Of a DNA stretch of 64,000 nucleotides, positions 9,274-18,129 are shown one piece after another (the first letter of the stretch is position 1; every line of letters starts with the position of its first letter). A program made the translations under genes and the position numbers. The stretch comes from Burkholderiaceae bacterium (lineage in GTDB: Bacteria > Pseudomonadota > Gammaproteobacteria > Burkholderiales > Burkholderiaceae_E). The stretch covers positions 62,001 through 126,000 of the forward strand of contig JAGXFR010000049.1 of the NCBI GenBank assembly GCA_024637155.1, in the 5' to 3' direction. Under the pieces are notes generated by a model, which made no database searches, was not told the DNA's origin, and was given only the letters and a program-made list of their open reading frames with translations.

Positions 9274-10089
9274 TCAGGGCAGCTGCACGCCGAACATGTG
9301 GCGCTCGATGAACGCGGCGCGCCGTGCGAGCCCCGGGGCATTGCGGTTCAGGTCGAAAAACCGGGGCCGCGGCAGCATCGCCGCCACCCGCGCAGCCTGC
9401 CAGGGCTGCAGTTGTGCGGCGGGGACGCCATGGTAGCGCAGCGCGGCGGCTTCGCACCCGAAAACGCCAACGCCCCACTCGGCAACATTCAGGTAGATCT
9501 CGAGAATGCGCCGCTTGCTCATCACGGCCTCGAGCATGTAGGTGATCATCAGTTCCTGGCCCTTGCGCAGGTAGCTGCGCTCGCCGGACAGGAAGAGGTT
9601 CTTGGCGAGCTGCATCGTGATGGTGGATCCGCCGCGCACCACCTTGCCGCGCTTGCGGTTCTGATCCCACGCGCGCTCGATCGCTTCCCAGTCGACTCCC
9701 TCGTGGTCGGCGAAGCGGGCGTCTTCACCGGCGAGCACCGCACGCAACAGGTGCGGAGAAATCCGCGCGTAGGGCACCCAGCGCTGGGTCAGCTTTGCCG
9801 CAGGATTCTTCTCGCGCAGCGACGCGAGCTGCTGATCCATGAATCGCGTCATCGACGGGTCGAACCAGTTCCACCAGACGATGTGCACGAAGTACCACAG
9901 ATGCAGCGCGAGCAATGCAGCCAGCACGCCGCCGAGCGCAATCACGGCCCAGCGCAGCGGCCAGGACAGCGAGCGCAAGCGTGCCCGCACGGGCGTCGTG
10001 AAAAGGGCGAGCCACGTCCGTGTCCTGCTCCGCGGCGCGAGAGCCGCGAACCACCCCCGCGCGCGCGCCCGCTTCGGCTTACGCCGCAT
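9274..10089 (-). CDS. mtgA: Monofunctional biosynthetic peptidoglycan transglycosylase
   Basis: This 271-residue GT51 glycosyltransferase polymerises lipid II into glycan strands at the inner membrane. It has a single N-terminal membrane anchor (about residues 46-70), the catalytic-Glu motif GEDARFADHEG (E122), then GGSTITMQLAKNLFL and KGQELMITYMLE. No transpeptidase domain follows. The ATG at 10089 overlaps the 3' end of aroE by 11 bases, making it the last gene of a four-gene operon. The start gives an N-terminus about 30 residues longer than the common MtgA length, so a later start is possible. Confidence 0.93.
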   Translation of the reverse strand: MRRKPKRARARGWFAALAPRSRTRTWLALFTTPVRARLRSLSWPLRWAVIALGGVLAALLALHLWYFVHIVWWNWFDPSMTRFMDQQLASLREKNPAAKLTQRWVPYARISPHLLRAVLAGEDARFADHEGVDWEAIERAWDQNRKRGKVVRGGSTITMQLAKNLFLSGERSYLRKGQELMITYMLEAVMSKRRILEIYLNVAEWGVGVFGCEAAALRYHGVPAAQLQPWQAARVAAMLPRPRFFDLNRNAPGLARRAAFIERHMFGVQLP

Positions 10090-10927
10090 GTTCGCGCAAC
10101 GCGCGGAACACGGGTCCGGTCGCGGGCCGCACGCCGCGCCAGACGAAGAAGGATTCCGCGGCCTGTTCGACGAGCATGCCCAGCCCGTCGGCACGCTGTC
10201 GGCACCCGGCGCGCTGCGCCTGCTCGAGGAAATCCGTGGCACGCGGCGCATACACCATGTCGTAGCAAAACGGCCGCCCCGCAAAGACCGCGTCGGGCAG
10301 TTCGAGCCCGTCTCCGGCGATCCCGGCCGAGGTGGCGTTGATGACCAGCGTCGGCGCGGCCTGGGCGATGCGCGACCAGTCGAGCGCCGTCGCCCGCGCA
10401 TCAGACAGGCGCTCGACGAGTTCGCGCGCCCGCGCGAGCGTGCGATTGGCAACGTGCAGGCCCTGCACCTGCCCGGCAAGCAGCGCCGGCGCGACGCCGC
10501 GCGCAGCGCCCCCCGCCCCCAGCAGCAGCACGCTTGCGCCGGCGAGGGCGACACCGTGGCGCTCCTGCAAGTCACGCACCAGCCCGGCGCCGTCGGTGTT
10601 GTCGCCAAGCAGCGCGTCGGCGCCGAAGCGCAGCGTATTGAGCGCTCCGGCGGCCAGCGCGCGCGGGGTCAGCACCCCGCCCTGCTCGCGCACCCAGTCG
10701 AAGGCCTGCTCCTTGAACGGAAGCGTCACGTTGAGGCCGCTGCCGCCATCGGAGCGGAACCGCTCGACGGTCTCCCGGAAGCCTTCGGGAGGCGCAAGCA
10801 GCGCGCCGTATTCGATGTGCTCGCCCGTCTGCGCGGCAAAGGCCGCGTGGATGGCCGGCGAGCGGCTGTGCGCGATCGGGTTCCCGATCACCGCGTAGCG
10901 CGCCACCATGGCACGGCGCTCCGTCAT
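10079..10927 (-). CDS. aroE: Shikimate dehydrogenase
   Basis: AroE reduces 3-dehydroshikimate to shikimate with NADPH. The 282 residues show the substrate site GNPIAHSRSPAIHAAF, LNVTLPFKEQAF with the catalytic Lys, DNTDGAGLVRDL, and the dinucleotide motif LLLGAGGAARGV. The C-terminus has the GLGMLVEQAAESFFVWRG block. Its ATG overlaps the stop of the TonB-like gene as ATGA, so translation is probably coupled. A second shikimate-pathway gene, aroQ, lies elsewhere in the window (18130-18585). Confidence 0.96.
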   Translation of the reverse strand: MTERRAMVARYAVIGNPIAHSRSPAIHAAFAAQTGEHIEYGALLAPPEGFRETVERFRSDGGSGLNVTLPFKEQAFDWVREQGGVLTPRALAAGALNTLRFGADALLGDNTDGAGLVRDLQERHGVALAGASVLLLGAGGAARGVAPALLAGQVQGLHVANRTLARARELVERLSDARATALDWSRIAQAAPTLVINATSAGIAGDGLELPDAVFAGRPFCYDMVYAPRATDFLEQAQRAGCRQRADGLGMLVEQAAESFFVWRGVRPATGPVFRALREHAA

Positions 10928-11799
10928 TTCGGTGCTCCCGTCTCGAGTCCCTCATTGGTGAAATGCCAGACGCGCACGATCTGCAGGATATCGCCCTCGC
11001 GGGCCATCTCGGGGGTGAACCGCGCGTAGGGAGCCCCAGCGTAGACGATCTGCCGCGCGGCGCGGTTGAGCACTTCGTGACGCGACTTCTGGTTGATCAC
11101 GACATCGACGACGTTGCCGTGACGGTCGATTTCGACGGTGAGGATCAGCGAATCGTAGAGCCGGCCGCGCGCCTCCACCGGGTAGCGTTCGGTGCCGATG
11201 CGTTCGATCTGTGCCGACCATGCCGCGACATACTGCGCGTAGCTGACGCCGATCGCGGTGACGCCGAAGGTCAGCCGTTTCGGGCGCTTGTTGTAATCGT
11301 CGATCTGACGATCGATCTGGGCCTGCAGGCGCGCGATCGACTGCGCGACCTCCGCCGTGTCCGCGCCCGGGTCGCGCGCGTCGCGCGCCGTCACCGTGGG
11401 GTCGGGCTGCGCGCGGGATCCCTTCTCCAGCGCGAGCGCGCGACGCGGCTGCCGCTCCGTCTGCGCCGCACGACGCTGCCGTTGCAACGGCTCGACACCG
11501 TCCTCGACCACCTGGCTGGCGGGCAACGGCGAGCGGGCCCGTCCCTCGTCGCGATCCCCGCCCGCTTCCATGTTCACCTGCGCGACGACCTGCGGTTGCA
11601 GCGGTCGGGCAGCCGTCGACGCATTGAGCAGCACCACTTCGATGCGCGAATCAACGGGCGCGAGGCGGATCGGCACCGGCGGCGCGAATCGGATCGCCAG
11701 CAGCATCAGGTGGAAGACGATCGAGGCCACGCTCGCCACGACGAGCGGTTCGCGGATCCGCACCCGCCAGTGCGACAGCGCGGCGCGCGCGGCGCTCAT
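10924..11799 (-). CDS. TonB-family energy transducer-like protein
   Basis: This 291-residue protein has one N-terminal membrane anchor (SVASIVFHLMLLAIRF), a long charged linker and a C-terminal TonB-type domain. The latter includes RLYDSLILTVEIDRHGNVV and the last strand region ARFTPEMAREGDILQIVRVWHF. TonB proteins transmit proton-motive energy to outer-membrane receptors, but no exbB, exbD or receptor gene is nearby. It overlaps the RNase gene upstream (TCAT junction) and aroE downstream. It may act in envelope physiology rather than iron uptake. The linker is Arg/Gln-rich rather than Pro/Lys-rich. Confidence 0.8.
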   Translation of the reverse strand: MSAARAALSHWRVRIREPLVVASVASIVFHLMLLAIRFAPPVPIRLAPVDSRIEVVLLNASTAARPLQPQVVAQVNMEAGGDRDEGRARSPLPASQVVEDGVEPLQRQRRAAQTERQPRRALALEKGSRAQPDPTVTARDARDPGADTAEVAQSIARLQAQIDRQIDDYNKRPKRLTFGVTAIGVSYAQYVAAWSAQIERIGTERYPVEARGRLYDSLILTVEIDRHGNVVDVVINQKSRHEVLNRAARQIVYAGAPYARFTPEMAREGDILQIVRVWHFTNEGLETGAPK

Positions 11800-13889
11800 G
11801 ACGGGTGGCCGGTGACCTCGCCGGATTCACCGTCGGCCACGGCATCGCCGCCGATCGCGGCATCCGGTTCCGGATCGCGTGCCCCCGCCGCGGGAGCTGC
11901 CCCACCCTCGGCCGCCGGGTCCGAGGAGTCGGCGGCGTCCGAGGGCCGTGCGTCGAAGCCTCCGAGCGAACCCTCCGCGTCCTCGAGTCCGCCTGCAAGT
12001 CCCGCGGGGTCCATCACGACGCTCCCCAGTTCGACGAAGCGTGCCTCGAGCGACAGATCGATCAGGTCATGATCCAGCAGGTCGACCACGATCGCGCGTC
12101 CGGGCGGCACGGAGGGCAGGCCGGTCGGCCGGAAGAAGAGCGGGGCGTCGACGAGCCGCACCAGGTCGTCGCGGATCGCGACCGCGTCGACCCGGCGCAA
12201 GTCGCGCTGTTCGAGCCAGCGCAAGCACCAGTAGCGCTCCATGCGCTGCTGGAAATCGTTGTAGGCGGCGGACTTCTCCTCGAAGGCCGACATCACGGCA
12301 AACAGTTCGGCATCCTGCGGCGCAAAGGGCGCTTTTTCGCCCGCGAGGACCGCGAGCACCTGGCGCTGATTGACCAGATCGACATAGCGTCGCAGCGGCG
12401 AGGTGCTCCAGCTGTACTGGGCGACGCCGATCCCCAGATGCGGCAGCGCCTGCGTGCTGGTGCGCACGCGCCCGCCCTGCTGCGAGCGGTAGATCCCCGG
12501 CACGCGATGATCCGCGAGGAATCGCCCCCACTCGCTGTTGGCAAGAATCATCATCTCGGCGACGATCCGGTCGAGCGGCGCGTCACGCCCGCGCGGCTCG
12601 ATGCGCACCTGATCCCCCTCGATGTAGAAGCTGAAGTCCGAACGAAACCGCGGCTCGGGCTTCCCGCGCACCCGTTCGCGCTCGGCGGTGAGTGCCCCGG
12701 TGAGCGTCCACAGCACGCGCAGTGCGTCGCCGTGCGGCAACGCGACCTCCCCGTCGGCGAGTGCCGCCTCGGTCACCTGTTCGGCAAGATGGTCGTGGCG
12801 CAGATTGTCGGCGACGCGAATGCGCTCGGCCCGCGAGAAACGTCCCGTGATCGCGGTTCCCGCGGCATCCAGATCCAGATAGAGCGACAGCGCCGGAACT
12901 TCCCGGCCCGCGTCGAGCGAGAACGCCTCGATCACGTCATCGGGGAGCATCGTGATCTTGTCGCCCGGCATGTAGACGGTGGACATGCGCTCGCGGGCGG
13001 CCAGATCGAGCGGACTGCCATGCGTGATGGCCAGCCCCGGCGCGGCAATGTGGATGCCCACCCGCAACGTGCCGCTCTCCAGCCGCTGGACGGACAGGCA
13101 GTCGTCGATTTCGGTGGTCGTCGAGTCGTCCACCGAGAACGGCTGCGCGTCGGCAAGCGGCAACTCGGGCACCTGCCCGGCAACAGCGTCGACCGCGCCC
13201 ACCACCCCCGAACCGAAACGCAGCCCGCAGGGGAAATGCTCGGCAGTGAATCGCCCGAGGTGCAGTGCGTGCGCCGACGCGAACGCCCCCACCGCCACCA
13301 GCAGGCGCTCCGGGCTCTGGCGCGTCTCCAGCGCGGCGCGATCGAGCGCGCGATAGGGCACACCGGTCTTGTCCGGCCGCACCAGAAGGCTCGCCGGATT
13401 CGCCTGCATCGCCTCGGGCAGCCGGCCGGCCGCCAGTTCCGCCGCGTAGGTCTCGACGAGCCGCTCCTGTTCGCGGCGGCGCGCGACGGCCGCCAGCGCG
13501 GCCTTGAGCGTGTCGGGAGTGGCCGGACGGAACCGGCCGCGCCCCTTTCTCTGGAAGTAGACGGGGGCGGACTGCAGCTTGATGAGCAGCGCGCCCGCCT
13601 GCACCGGCGTGGGCCCCGCGCCGTAGTATTCAGTGGCGAGCGAGGCGAAATCGAACTCGTCCTGCGGCGCGCACTCCCAGAGGAAGTCGAGGTCGATCTC
13701 TTCGGCAAGCGCCTGCGCACCCGGGATGATCTCGCGTGCCGGCGGCTGGTCGAAGCGCATCATCACGTGCGCGGCCTTGATCTTCGCGCGCCGGCCGCTG
13801 ACGAGTTCGATCTGCAGGCTCGAACCGTTGTCAGCCATTACGGTGCCCGCCTTCAGATCTCCATTTTCCTCAAACAGCGCGTACGTCAT
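11796..13889 (-). CDS. RNase II/R-family exoribonuclease
   Basis: This 697-residue protein carries an RNB catalytic domain that processively degrades RNA 3' to 5'. The signature FSVDDSTTTEIDDCLSVQ holds the metal-binding aspartates. Further RNB blocks are GSPLDLAARERMSTVYMPG, ILANSEWGRFLA, and SPLRRYVDLVNQRQVLA near the C-terminus. The C-terminal tail is acidic and low complexity. It is first of the four-gene unit with the tonB-like, aroE and mtgA genes, all with overlapping stop/start codons. It is closer to the RNB/VacB group of Betaproteobacteria than to classical E. coli Rnb, so no symbol is given. Confidence 0.92.
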   Translation of the reverse strand: MTYALFEENGDLKAGTVMADNGSSLQIELVSGRRAKIKAAHVMMRFDQPPAREIIPGAQALAEEIDLDFLWECAPQDEFDFASLATEYYGAGPTPVQAGALLIKLQSAPVYFQRKGRGRFRPATPDTLKAALAAVARRREQERLVETYAAELAAGRLPEAMQANPASLLVRPDKTGVPYRALDRAALETRQSPERLLVAVGAFASAHALHLGRFTAEHFPCGLRFGSGVVGAVDAVAGQVPELPLADAQPFSVDDSTTTEIDDCLSVQRLESGTLRVGIHIAAPGLAITHGSPLDLAARERMSTVYMPGDKITMLPDDVIEAFSLDAGREVPALSLYLDLDAAGTAITGRFSRAERIRVADNLRHDHLAEQVTEAALADGEVALPHGDALRVLWTLTGALTAERERVRGKPEPRFRSDFSFYIEGDQVRIEPRGRDAPLDRIVAEMMILANSEWGRFLADHRVPGIYRSQQGGRVRTSTQALPHLGIGVAQYSWSTSPLRRYVDLVNQRQVLAVLAGEKAPFAPQDAELFAVMSAFEEKSAAYNDFQQRMERYWCLRWLEQRDLRRVDAVAIRDDLVRLVDAPLFFRPTGLPSVPPGRAIVVDLLDHDLIDLSLEARFVELGSVVMDPAGLAGGLEDAEGSLGGFDARPSDAADSSDPAAEGGAAPAAGARDPEPDAAIGGDAVADGESGEVTGHPS

Positions 13890-13920
13890 GGCGTGAGACG
13901 ATTATACGGACGGGGGACGC

Positions 13921-14661
13921 TCAGACGGAGATCCCCCCGGAGACCTCGATCACGGCTCCGTTCACATACGAGGCCTCGTCCGAGGCCAGGAACGCGTAGA
14001 CCGCGGCAATCTCGTCCGGATTGCCCAGCCGGCCCAGCGGCACCTTCTCGATCATCTTGGCCATCACGGGCGCCGGGATCGTCTCGAGGATCGGCGTCGC
14101 GATGAACCCGGGACACACTGCTGCCGTGCGGATTCCCTTCGGACCGAGCTCGCGCGCCCAGGTCTTCGTGAAGGCGATCACGCCCGCCTTGGTCGCGGCG
14201 TAGTTGGTTTGCCCGAAATTCCCGTAGAGCCCGACCACCGACGATGCGTTGATCACCACGCCCGAACCGCGCTCGAGCATGGTCGGCAGCACGGCCTGGG
14301 TGCACTCGAACACGCCCTTGAGGTTGACGGCGATGACGTCGTCGAACTGCTCGTCGGTCATCTTGACGAGCCGCGCGTCACGGGTGATGCCGGCGTTGTT
14401 GACCAGCACGTCGATGCATCCCCAGTGCGCCAGCACGGCCACGCACATCGCGTCGATGGTGCTGCGGTCGGTGACATCCAGCCGCACTGCGAGGGCCTGC
14501 CCGCCGGCGGCCTCGATCGCGTCGGCGACCATGCGCGTCCGCTCCAGATCAAGATCCGCCACGACCACGCGCGCGCCCTCGCGCGCAAATCGTTCCACGG
14601 TGGCCTGTCCGATGCCACCCGCTGATCCGGTGACGATGCATACTTTCTCCTGCAAGCGCAT
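13921..14661 (-). CDS. SDR oxidoreductase, 3-oxoacyl-ACP / acetoacetyl-CoA reductase type
   Basis: This 246-residue classical short-chain dehydrogenase has the NAD(P) motif [17 protein letters not shown], a catalytic Ser in [11 protein letters not shown] and YAATKAG with the Tyr/Lys pair. It ends in the family-typical [15 protein letters not shown]. The sequence is closest to FabG and PhbB-type reductases, which reduce 3-oxoacyl thioesters. No pha or fab genes flank it, so a fatty-acid or polyhydroxybutyrate role cannot be decided. It is followed after 32 bases by a YqiA-type hydrolase on the same strand reading away. Confidence 0.88.
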   Translation of the reverse strand: MRLQEKVCIVTGSAGGIGQATVERFAREGARVVVADLDLERTRMVADAIEAAGGQALAVRLDVTDRSTIDAMCVAVLAHWGCIDVLVNNAGITRDARLVKMTDEQFDDVIAVNLKGVFECTQAVLPTMLERGSGVVINASSVVGLYGNFGQTNYAATKAGVIAFTKTWARELGPKGIRTAAVCPGFIATPILETIPAPVMAKMIEKVPLGRLGNPDEIAAVYAFLASDEASYVNGAVIEVSGGISV

Positions 14662-14693
14662 GAGTGTTCCTCCAGTCGGTTTTCAGATGCCGG

Positions 14694-15287
14694 TCAGCCG
14701 GCGTGTTTCGTTTCGGTGTCGGACCCCGCAAGCCGCGCGAACGCGATCACCCGATCGCAGTAGGTCTCGAAATCGCTCAATCCATGATCGCTCCCCTCGA
14801 GGAGCAGCGTCTCGACCCCGGGGTAGCGCGCCACCATGTCGTGCCAGTCGATCACTTCGTCGCCCTTGGCGGCGACCAGGAAATAGCGCTCCGGGCGCGT
14901 GATCGCCGGTGCATCGAGCGCGCGGAGCTCCGCAACGTGACTCGCGCGAAATGCGAAGGGCTCGTCGCTGTGGTACATCTGCAATTCCCCCACGTAGGGG
15001 ACGAGGTCGCGCCCCGGGTGAATCGCGGGGTTGAGCAGCACTGCGCGGCAGCCATGCGCCTCGGCCAGCCAGGTCGCGTAGTAGCCGCCCAGCGAACTGC
15101 CCACGAGCGTGTCCTGCGGGCTGGGCGCGAACTGTGCGCGCAACAGCGCGACGGCTTCCCGCGGCGAAGGCGGCAGTTGCGGGCAGGCGAACAGCGCGCT
15201 GCGGCCCTGTGCGGCCAGGCGCTCGGCGATGATCCGGGCCTTGAACGAGAGCGGCGACGAGCGAAAGCCGTGCAGGTAAATCAGCAT
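14694..15287 (-). CDS. YqiA/YcfP-type alpha/beta-fold esterase
   Basis: This small alpha/beta hydrolase of 197 residues begins MLIYLHGFRSSP. It has a nucleophile elbow VGSSLGGYYATWLA (Ser), the strand VLLNPAIHPG, a probable acid in GDEVIDW and a histidine in EGSDHGLSDFE. This pattern matches the YqiA family, whose E. coli member hydrolyses short acyl esters. The gene overlaps the 3' end of mpl by 7 bases, so the two are probably translated from one message. Its physiological substrate is not known. Confidence 0.86.
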   Translation of the reverse strand: MLIYLHGFRSSPLSFKARIIAERLAAQGRSALFACPQLPPSPREAVALLRAQFAPSPQDTLVGSSLGGYYATWLAEAHGCRAVLLNPAIHPGRDLVPYVGELQMYHSDEPFAFRASHVAELRALDAPAITRPERYFLVAAKGDEVIDWHDMVARYPGVETLLLEGSDHGLSDFETYCDRVIAFARLAGSDTETKHAG

Positions 15288-16720
15288 GCGCGTCCGCCCG
15301 CGTGGTTCCGCGCCACGACGCCGGCATTCGTGCCATCCGCACCTGCGCCGGCCTCTCCCAAGGCCGGCCCAAGGGCCGTGAGCAGCTTTGCGTGGATTCC
15401 CCCGAAGCCGCCGTTGCTCATCACGACGATCCGGTCGCCCGGGCGCGCCTCGGCCACGATTGCCGCAACCAGCGGGTCGATGCCCGCGCGGAGCGTGGAC
15501 TTGCCGGCGATCGGCGCGAGCGCCTGCGCGAGGTCCCAGTCGATCGCACCAGTGTGGCAGAAGACCCGCTCGGCCTGGGCCAGGCTCTCGGGCAGCCGCG
15601 CCTTCATCGTGCCCAGCTTCATCGTGTTCGAGCGCGGCTCGAGCACCGCGAGGATTCTTCCGCTCGCGCCGATGCGCGCGCGCAAACCGGCGACCGTCGC
15701 CTCAATTGCGCTCGGATGGTGCGCGAAGTCGTCGTAGACCTCGACGCCGCCCACGGTGCCGCGCAGTTCGAGACGACGGCGCACGCCACGAAAACCGGCC
15801 AGCGCGGTGGCGCTGTCCTGCGGCGCCACCCCGACGTGGCGCGCCGCGGCGATGGCCGCCAGGGCATTCGCCCGGTTGTGCGCGCCCGCGAGCGGCAGGC
15901 GGCATTGCGCGACCGGCGCACCGCCCTCGCGCACTTCAAAGGTACAGGCGTCGGCCAGCTCGGTCGCCGGCCCAAGGTCCCACCCCTCGGCGCTGAACAA
16001 CGCCTCCTGCGCACTCCAGCATCCGCGTGCGAGCACGCGCGCGAGCGCCGGTTCCGCCGCGTTCCAGAGAATCCGCCCGGAACGCGGGATCGTGCGCACC
16101 AGGTGGTGAAACTGGGTCTCGATCGCCGCGAGGTCGGCAAAGATGTCGGCGTGGTCGAACTCGAGGTTGTTGAGCACCGCGGTCATCGGCCGGTAGTGGA
16201 CGAATTTGGAGCGCTTGTCGAAGAAGGCCGTGTCGTACTCGTCGGCTTCGACGACGAAGCACTCGCCACTGCCCAACCGGGCCGAAACGCCGAAATCCGC
16301 CGGAATCCCTCCGATCAGGAACCCGGGCGCGAGCCCGGCGGACTCCAGCAGGAAAGCCAGCAGCGACGCCGTGGTGGTCTTGCCGTGGGTCCCGGCAACC
16401 GCAAGCACCCAGCGATCGCGCAGCACGTTCTCGGCGAGCCACTGCGGACCCGAGGCATAGGGCGCGCGGGCGTCGAGAATCGCTTCCATCAGCGGGTTGC
16501 CGCGCGTGACCACGTTGCCGATTACCCAGAGGTCAGGCGCGAGCGCCAGCTGATCGGCACCGTAACCTTCGGTGAGTTCGATGCCCAGCGCACGCAGCTG
16601 GTCGCTCATCGGCGGGTAGACGTTCGCGTCGCAACCGGTGACGCGGTGTCCGGCTTCCCTGGCGATGGCCGCCAGGCCGCCCATGAAGGTGCCGCAAATT
16701 CCGAGAATATGGATATGCAT
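15281..16720 (-). CDS. mpl: UDP-N-acetylmuramate:L-alanyl-gamma-D-glutamyl-meso-diaminopimelate ligase
   Basis: Mpl ligates the recycled murein tripeptide to UDP-MurNAc in the cytoplasm. The 479-residue product is of Mur-ligase build: an N-terminal domain starting MHIHILGICGTFMGGLA, the ATP loop AGTHGKTTTASLLA, the central EADEYDTAFFDKRSKF block and the C-terminal domain around VYDDFAHHPSAIEATV and EPRSNTMKLG. The ICGTFMGG start and FDKRSKF separate Mpl from MurC. ampD (25422-26063) is a second murein-recycling gene in the window. The ATG at 16720 is chosen; the coding frame is open further upstream, but into the promoter region. Confidence 0.95.
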   Translation of the reverse strand: MHIHILGICGTFMGGLAAIAREAGHRVTGCDANVYPPMSDQLRALGIELTEGYGADQLALAPDLWVIGNVVTRGNPLMEAILDARAPYASGPQWLAENVLRDRWVLAVAGTHGKTTTASLLAFLLESAGLAPGFLIGGIPADFGVSARLGSGECFVVEADEYDTAFFDKRSKFVHYRPMTAVLNNLEFDHADIFADLAAIETQFHHLVRTIPRSGRILWNAAEPALARVLARGCWSAQEALFSAEGWDLGPATELADACTFEVREGGAPVAQCRLPLAGAHNRANALAAIAAARHVGVAPQDSATALAGFRGVRRRLELRGTVGGVEVYDDFAHHPSAIEATVAGLRARIGASGRILAVLEPRSNTMKLGTMKARLPESLAQAERVFCHTGAIDWDLAQALAPIAGKSTLRAGIDPLVAAIVAEARPGDRIVVMSNGGFGGIHAKLLTALGPALGEAGAGADGTNAGVVARNHAGGRAC

Positions 16721-16791
16721 GACCAAGAGATGCGCCCCGCGTTGCCCGCGATCCCGGCAGGGGACCATTAGAGGTGAGACGGGGAATTCGG

Positions 16792-16811
16792 TACAATCGG
16801 CGCCGATTCTA
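16792..16811. promoter_or_regulatory. Palindrome with divergent -10-like hexamers between mpl and the next gene
   Basis: A perfect 14-bp palindrome (AATCGGCGCCGATT, 16795-16808) is overlapped on the plus side by TACAAT (16792-16797) and on the minus side by TAGAAT (complement of 16806-16811). This is the arrangement expected of face-to-face divergent promoters sharing one operator. The -35 regions are not convincing on either strand. Confidence 0.4.
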
Positions 16812-16879
16812 CCGGAGGCCACCGTGCCTCGCGCCGGCACCTCGCCAAAGCGCCCCACTCGCCATGCACGAGATCCCCG

Positions 16880-17476
16880 ATGCAAGCTGATCCGATCCGG
16901 CTCGAGATTGCCGCGGTGGCCGCGCGGCTGATCGCCGAGGGCGGACTCGACTACGCGAGCGCCAAACGCAAGGCAACGCGCCAGGTGTTCGGCGCGTCCT
17001 CGCCGGCGCGCGACGCGATGCCCGACAATGCCCTGATCGACGAGGCCTTGCGCGAGCACCTGGAGCTTTTCGACCCGGATCACGACGCCCGGGTCGCGCG
17101 CCGGCGCGCCGTCGCGTGCCACTGGCTCGAGAGCCTGGCGGACTTCGGTCCTCTGGTCACCGGGGCGGTATGGAAGGGCGTGGTGGCCGAGCATGCACCG
17201 ATCCATCTCCAGCTCTTCCACGACAGCCACAAGGAAATCGAAATCGACCTGCTCAACCGCGGCATCGCCTTTGAGATCGCGACGGTCGGCCACTACCGGC
17301 GCCACGACGTCCAGGTCGAGGCGCTGGCTTTCGTCTGGGAGGGCGAGCCGATCCTGCTCTCGCTCTACGACCCGGTCGACCTGCGCGGCGCGCTGCGCCC
17401 GGGTCCGGCCGGCGCCGAGCGCGGCGACCGCGGCGCGCTGCTCGCACGCATGGCCCCAGCGGAGCCGGGATCATGA
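16880..17476 (+). CDS. Conserved protein of unknown function next to mpl
   Basis: I do not recognise a named domain in this 198-residue soluble protein. The N-terminal third is helical (IRLEIAAVAARLIAEGGLDYASAKRKA), and the middle contains the conserved-looking WLESLADFGPLVTGAVWKG and HLQLFHDSHKEIEIDLLN. The latter resembles the core of nucleotidyltransferase-like folds, but no complete metal triad is evident. It is divergent from mpl and its stop overlaps the ATG of the TlpA-like gene (ATGA), so it is probably translationally coupled to a thiol-redox protein. Some databases label similar betaproteobacterial proteins as Mur ligases, but no ATP loop is visible. Confidence 0.7.
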   Translation: MQADPIRLEIAAVAARLIAEGGLDYASAKRKATRQVFGASSPARDAMPDNALIDEALREHLELFDPDHDARVARRRAVACHWLESLADFGPLVTGAVWKGVVAEHAPIHLQLFHDSHKEIEIDLLNRGIAFEIATVGHYRRHDVQVEALAFVWEGEPILLSLYDPVDLRGALRPGPAGAERGDRGALLARMAPAEPGS

Positions 17477-18033
17477 GCGCCCGGCGGCTTTTCTCCGAAT
17501 CCCGGCGGCGCTGGCTCGTCGGCGGAGGGGTCGCGCTGGGTGCGGCCGGGGCGGGTGCCTGGTTCGCCAACCGGCGCTACACCCCCCGCGCACCGGCCGA
17601 CCTCGCGGTCGAGACCCTGCTCGCCCAGATCCTGACGGACAGCAACGGAAACAGCGTGGCGCTGTCGCGCTACCGGGGCCGGGTCCTGGTCGTGAATTTC
17701 TGGGCGACCTGGTGCCCGCCGTGCATCGAGGAAATGCCCGAGCTCTCGGCGCTGGCCCGCGAATTCGCCACGCGCGGCGTCGACGTGCTCGGCATCGGCG
17801 TGGACGCCGCGGTCAGCATTCGCCAGTTCGCCGCCCGCTGGCCGGTTGTCTATCCGCTGCTCATCGCCCAGAAAACCGGTTATGAGCTCTCGCGCCAGTT
17901 CGGCAATCGCAGCCTCGCGCTGCCGTTCACGGTCGTCGTGGATCGCGACGGACAGATCATCGAGCGCACGCTCGGGCGCTTCAAGGGCGACGAGTTGCGC
18001 GCGTCGATGGAAACCGCGCTGCGCGGCAGCTGA
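17473..18033 (+). CDS. TlpA-family thiol:disulfide oxidoreductase
   Basis: This 186-residue membrane-anchored thioredoxin-like protein has an N-terminal hydrophobic segment (WLVGGGVALGAAGAGAWF) and a periplasmic TlpA domain. The redox motif WCPPC falls at residues 80-84 within VVNFWATWCPPCIEEMPEL, and the cis-Pro region is in SLALPFTVVVDRDG. Such proteins reduce periplasmic disulfides, often for cytochrome c maturation. A ccsA gene lies at 29510-30385, though not linked. The ATG overlaps the preceding stop. The following 96 bases to aroQ hold a spacer without a visible gene. Confidence 0.9.
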   Translation: MSARRLFSESRRRWLVGGGVALGAAGAGAWFANRRYTPRAPADLAVETLLAQILTDSNGNSVALSRYRGRVLVVNFWATWCPPCIEEMPELSALAREFATRGVDVLGIGVDAAVSIRQFAARWPVVYPLLIAQKTGYELSRQFGNRSLALPFTVVVDRDGQIIERTLGRFKGDELRASMETALRGS

Positions 18034-18129
18034 TTTCCCGAACGCCCTGCCGACGACTGGACAAAGTAGCCGGACTACCCCAGACTTCGACTTCTGTACG
18101 CATCTTGGCGACAACGTCGCGCAAAATCC

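Noticed and set aside
10090-10608. Extension of the mtgA frame through aroE
   Set aside because: It overlaps the well-supported aroE in another frame; the ATG at 10089 gives a normal MtgA with a membrane anchor.
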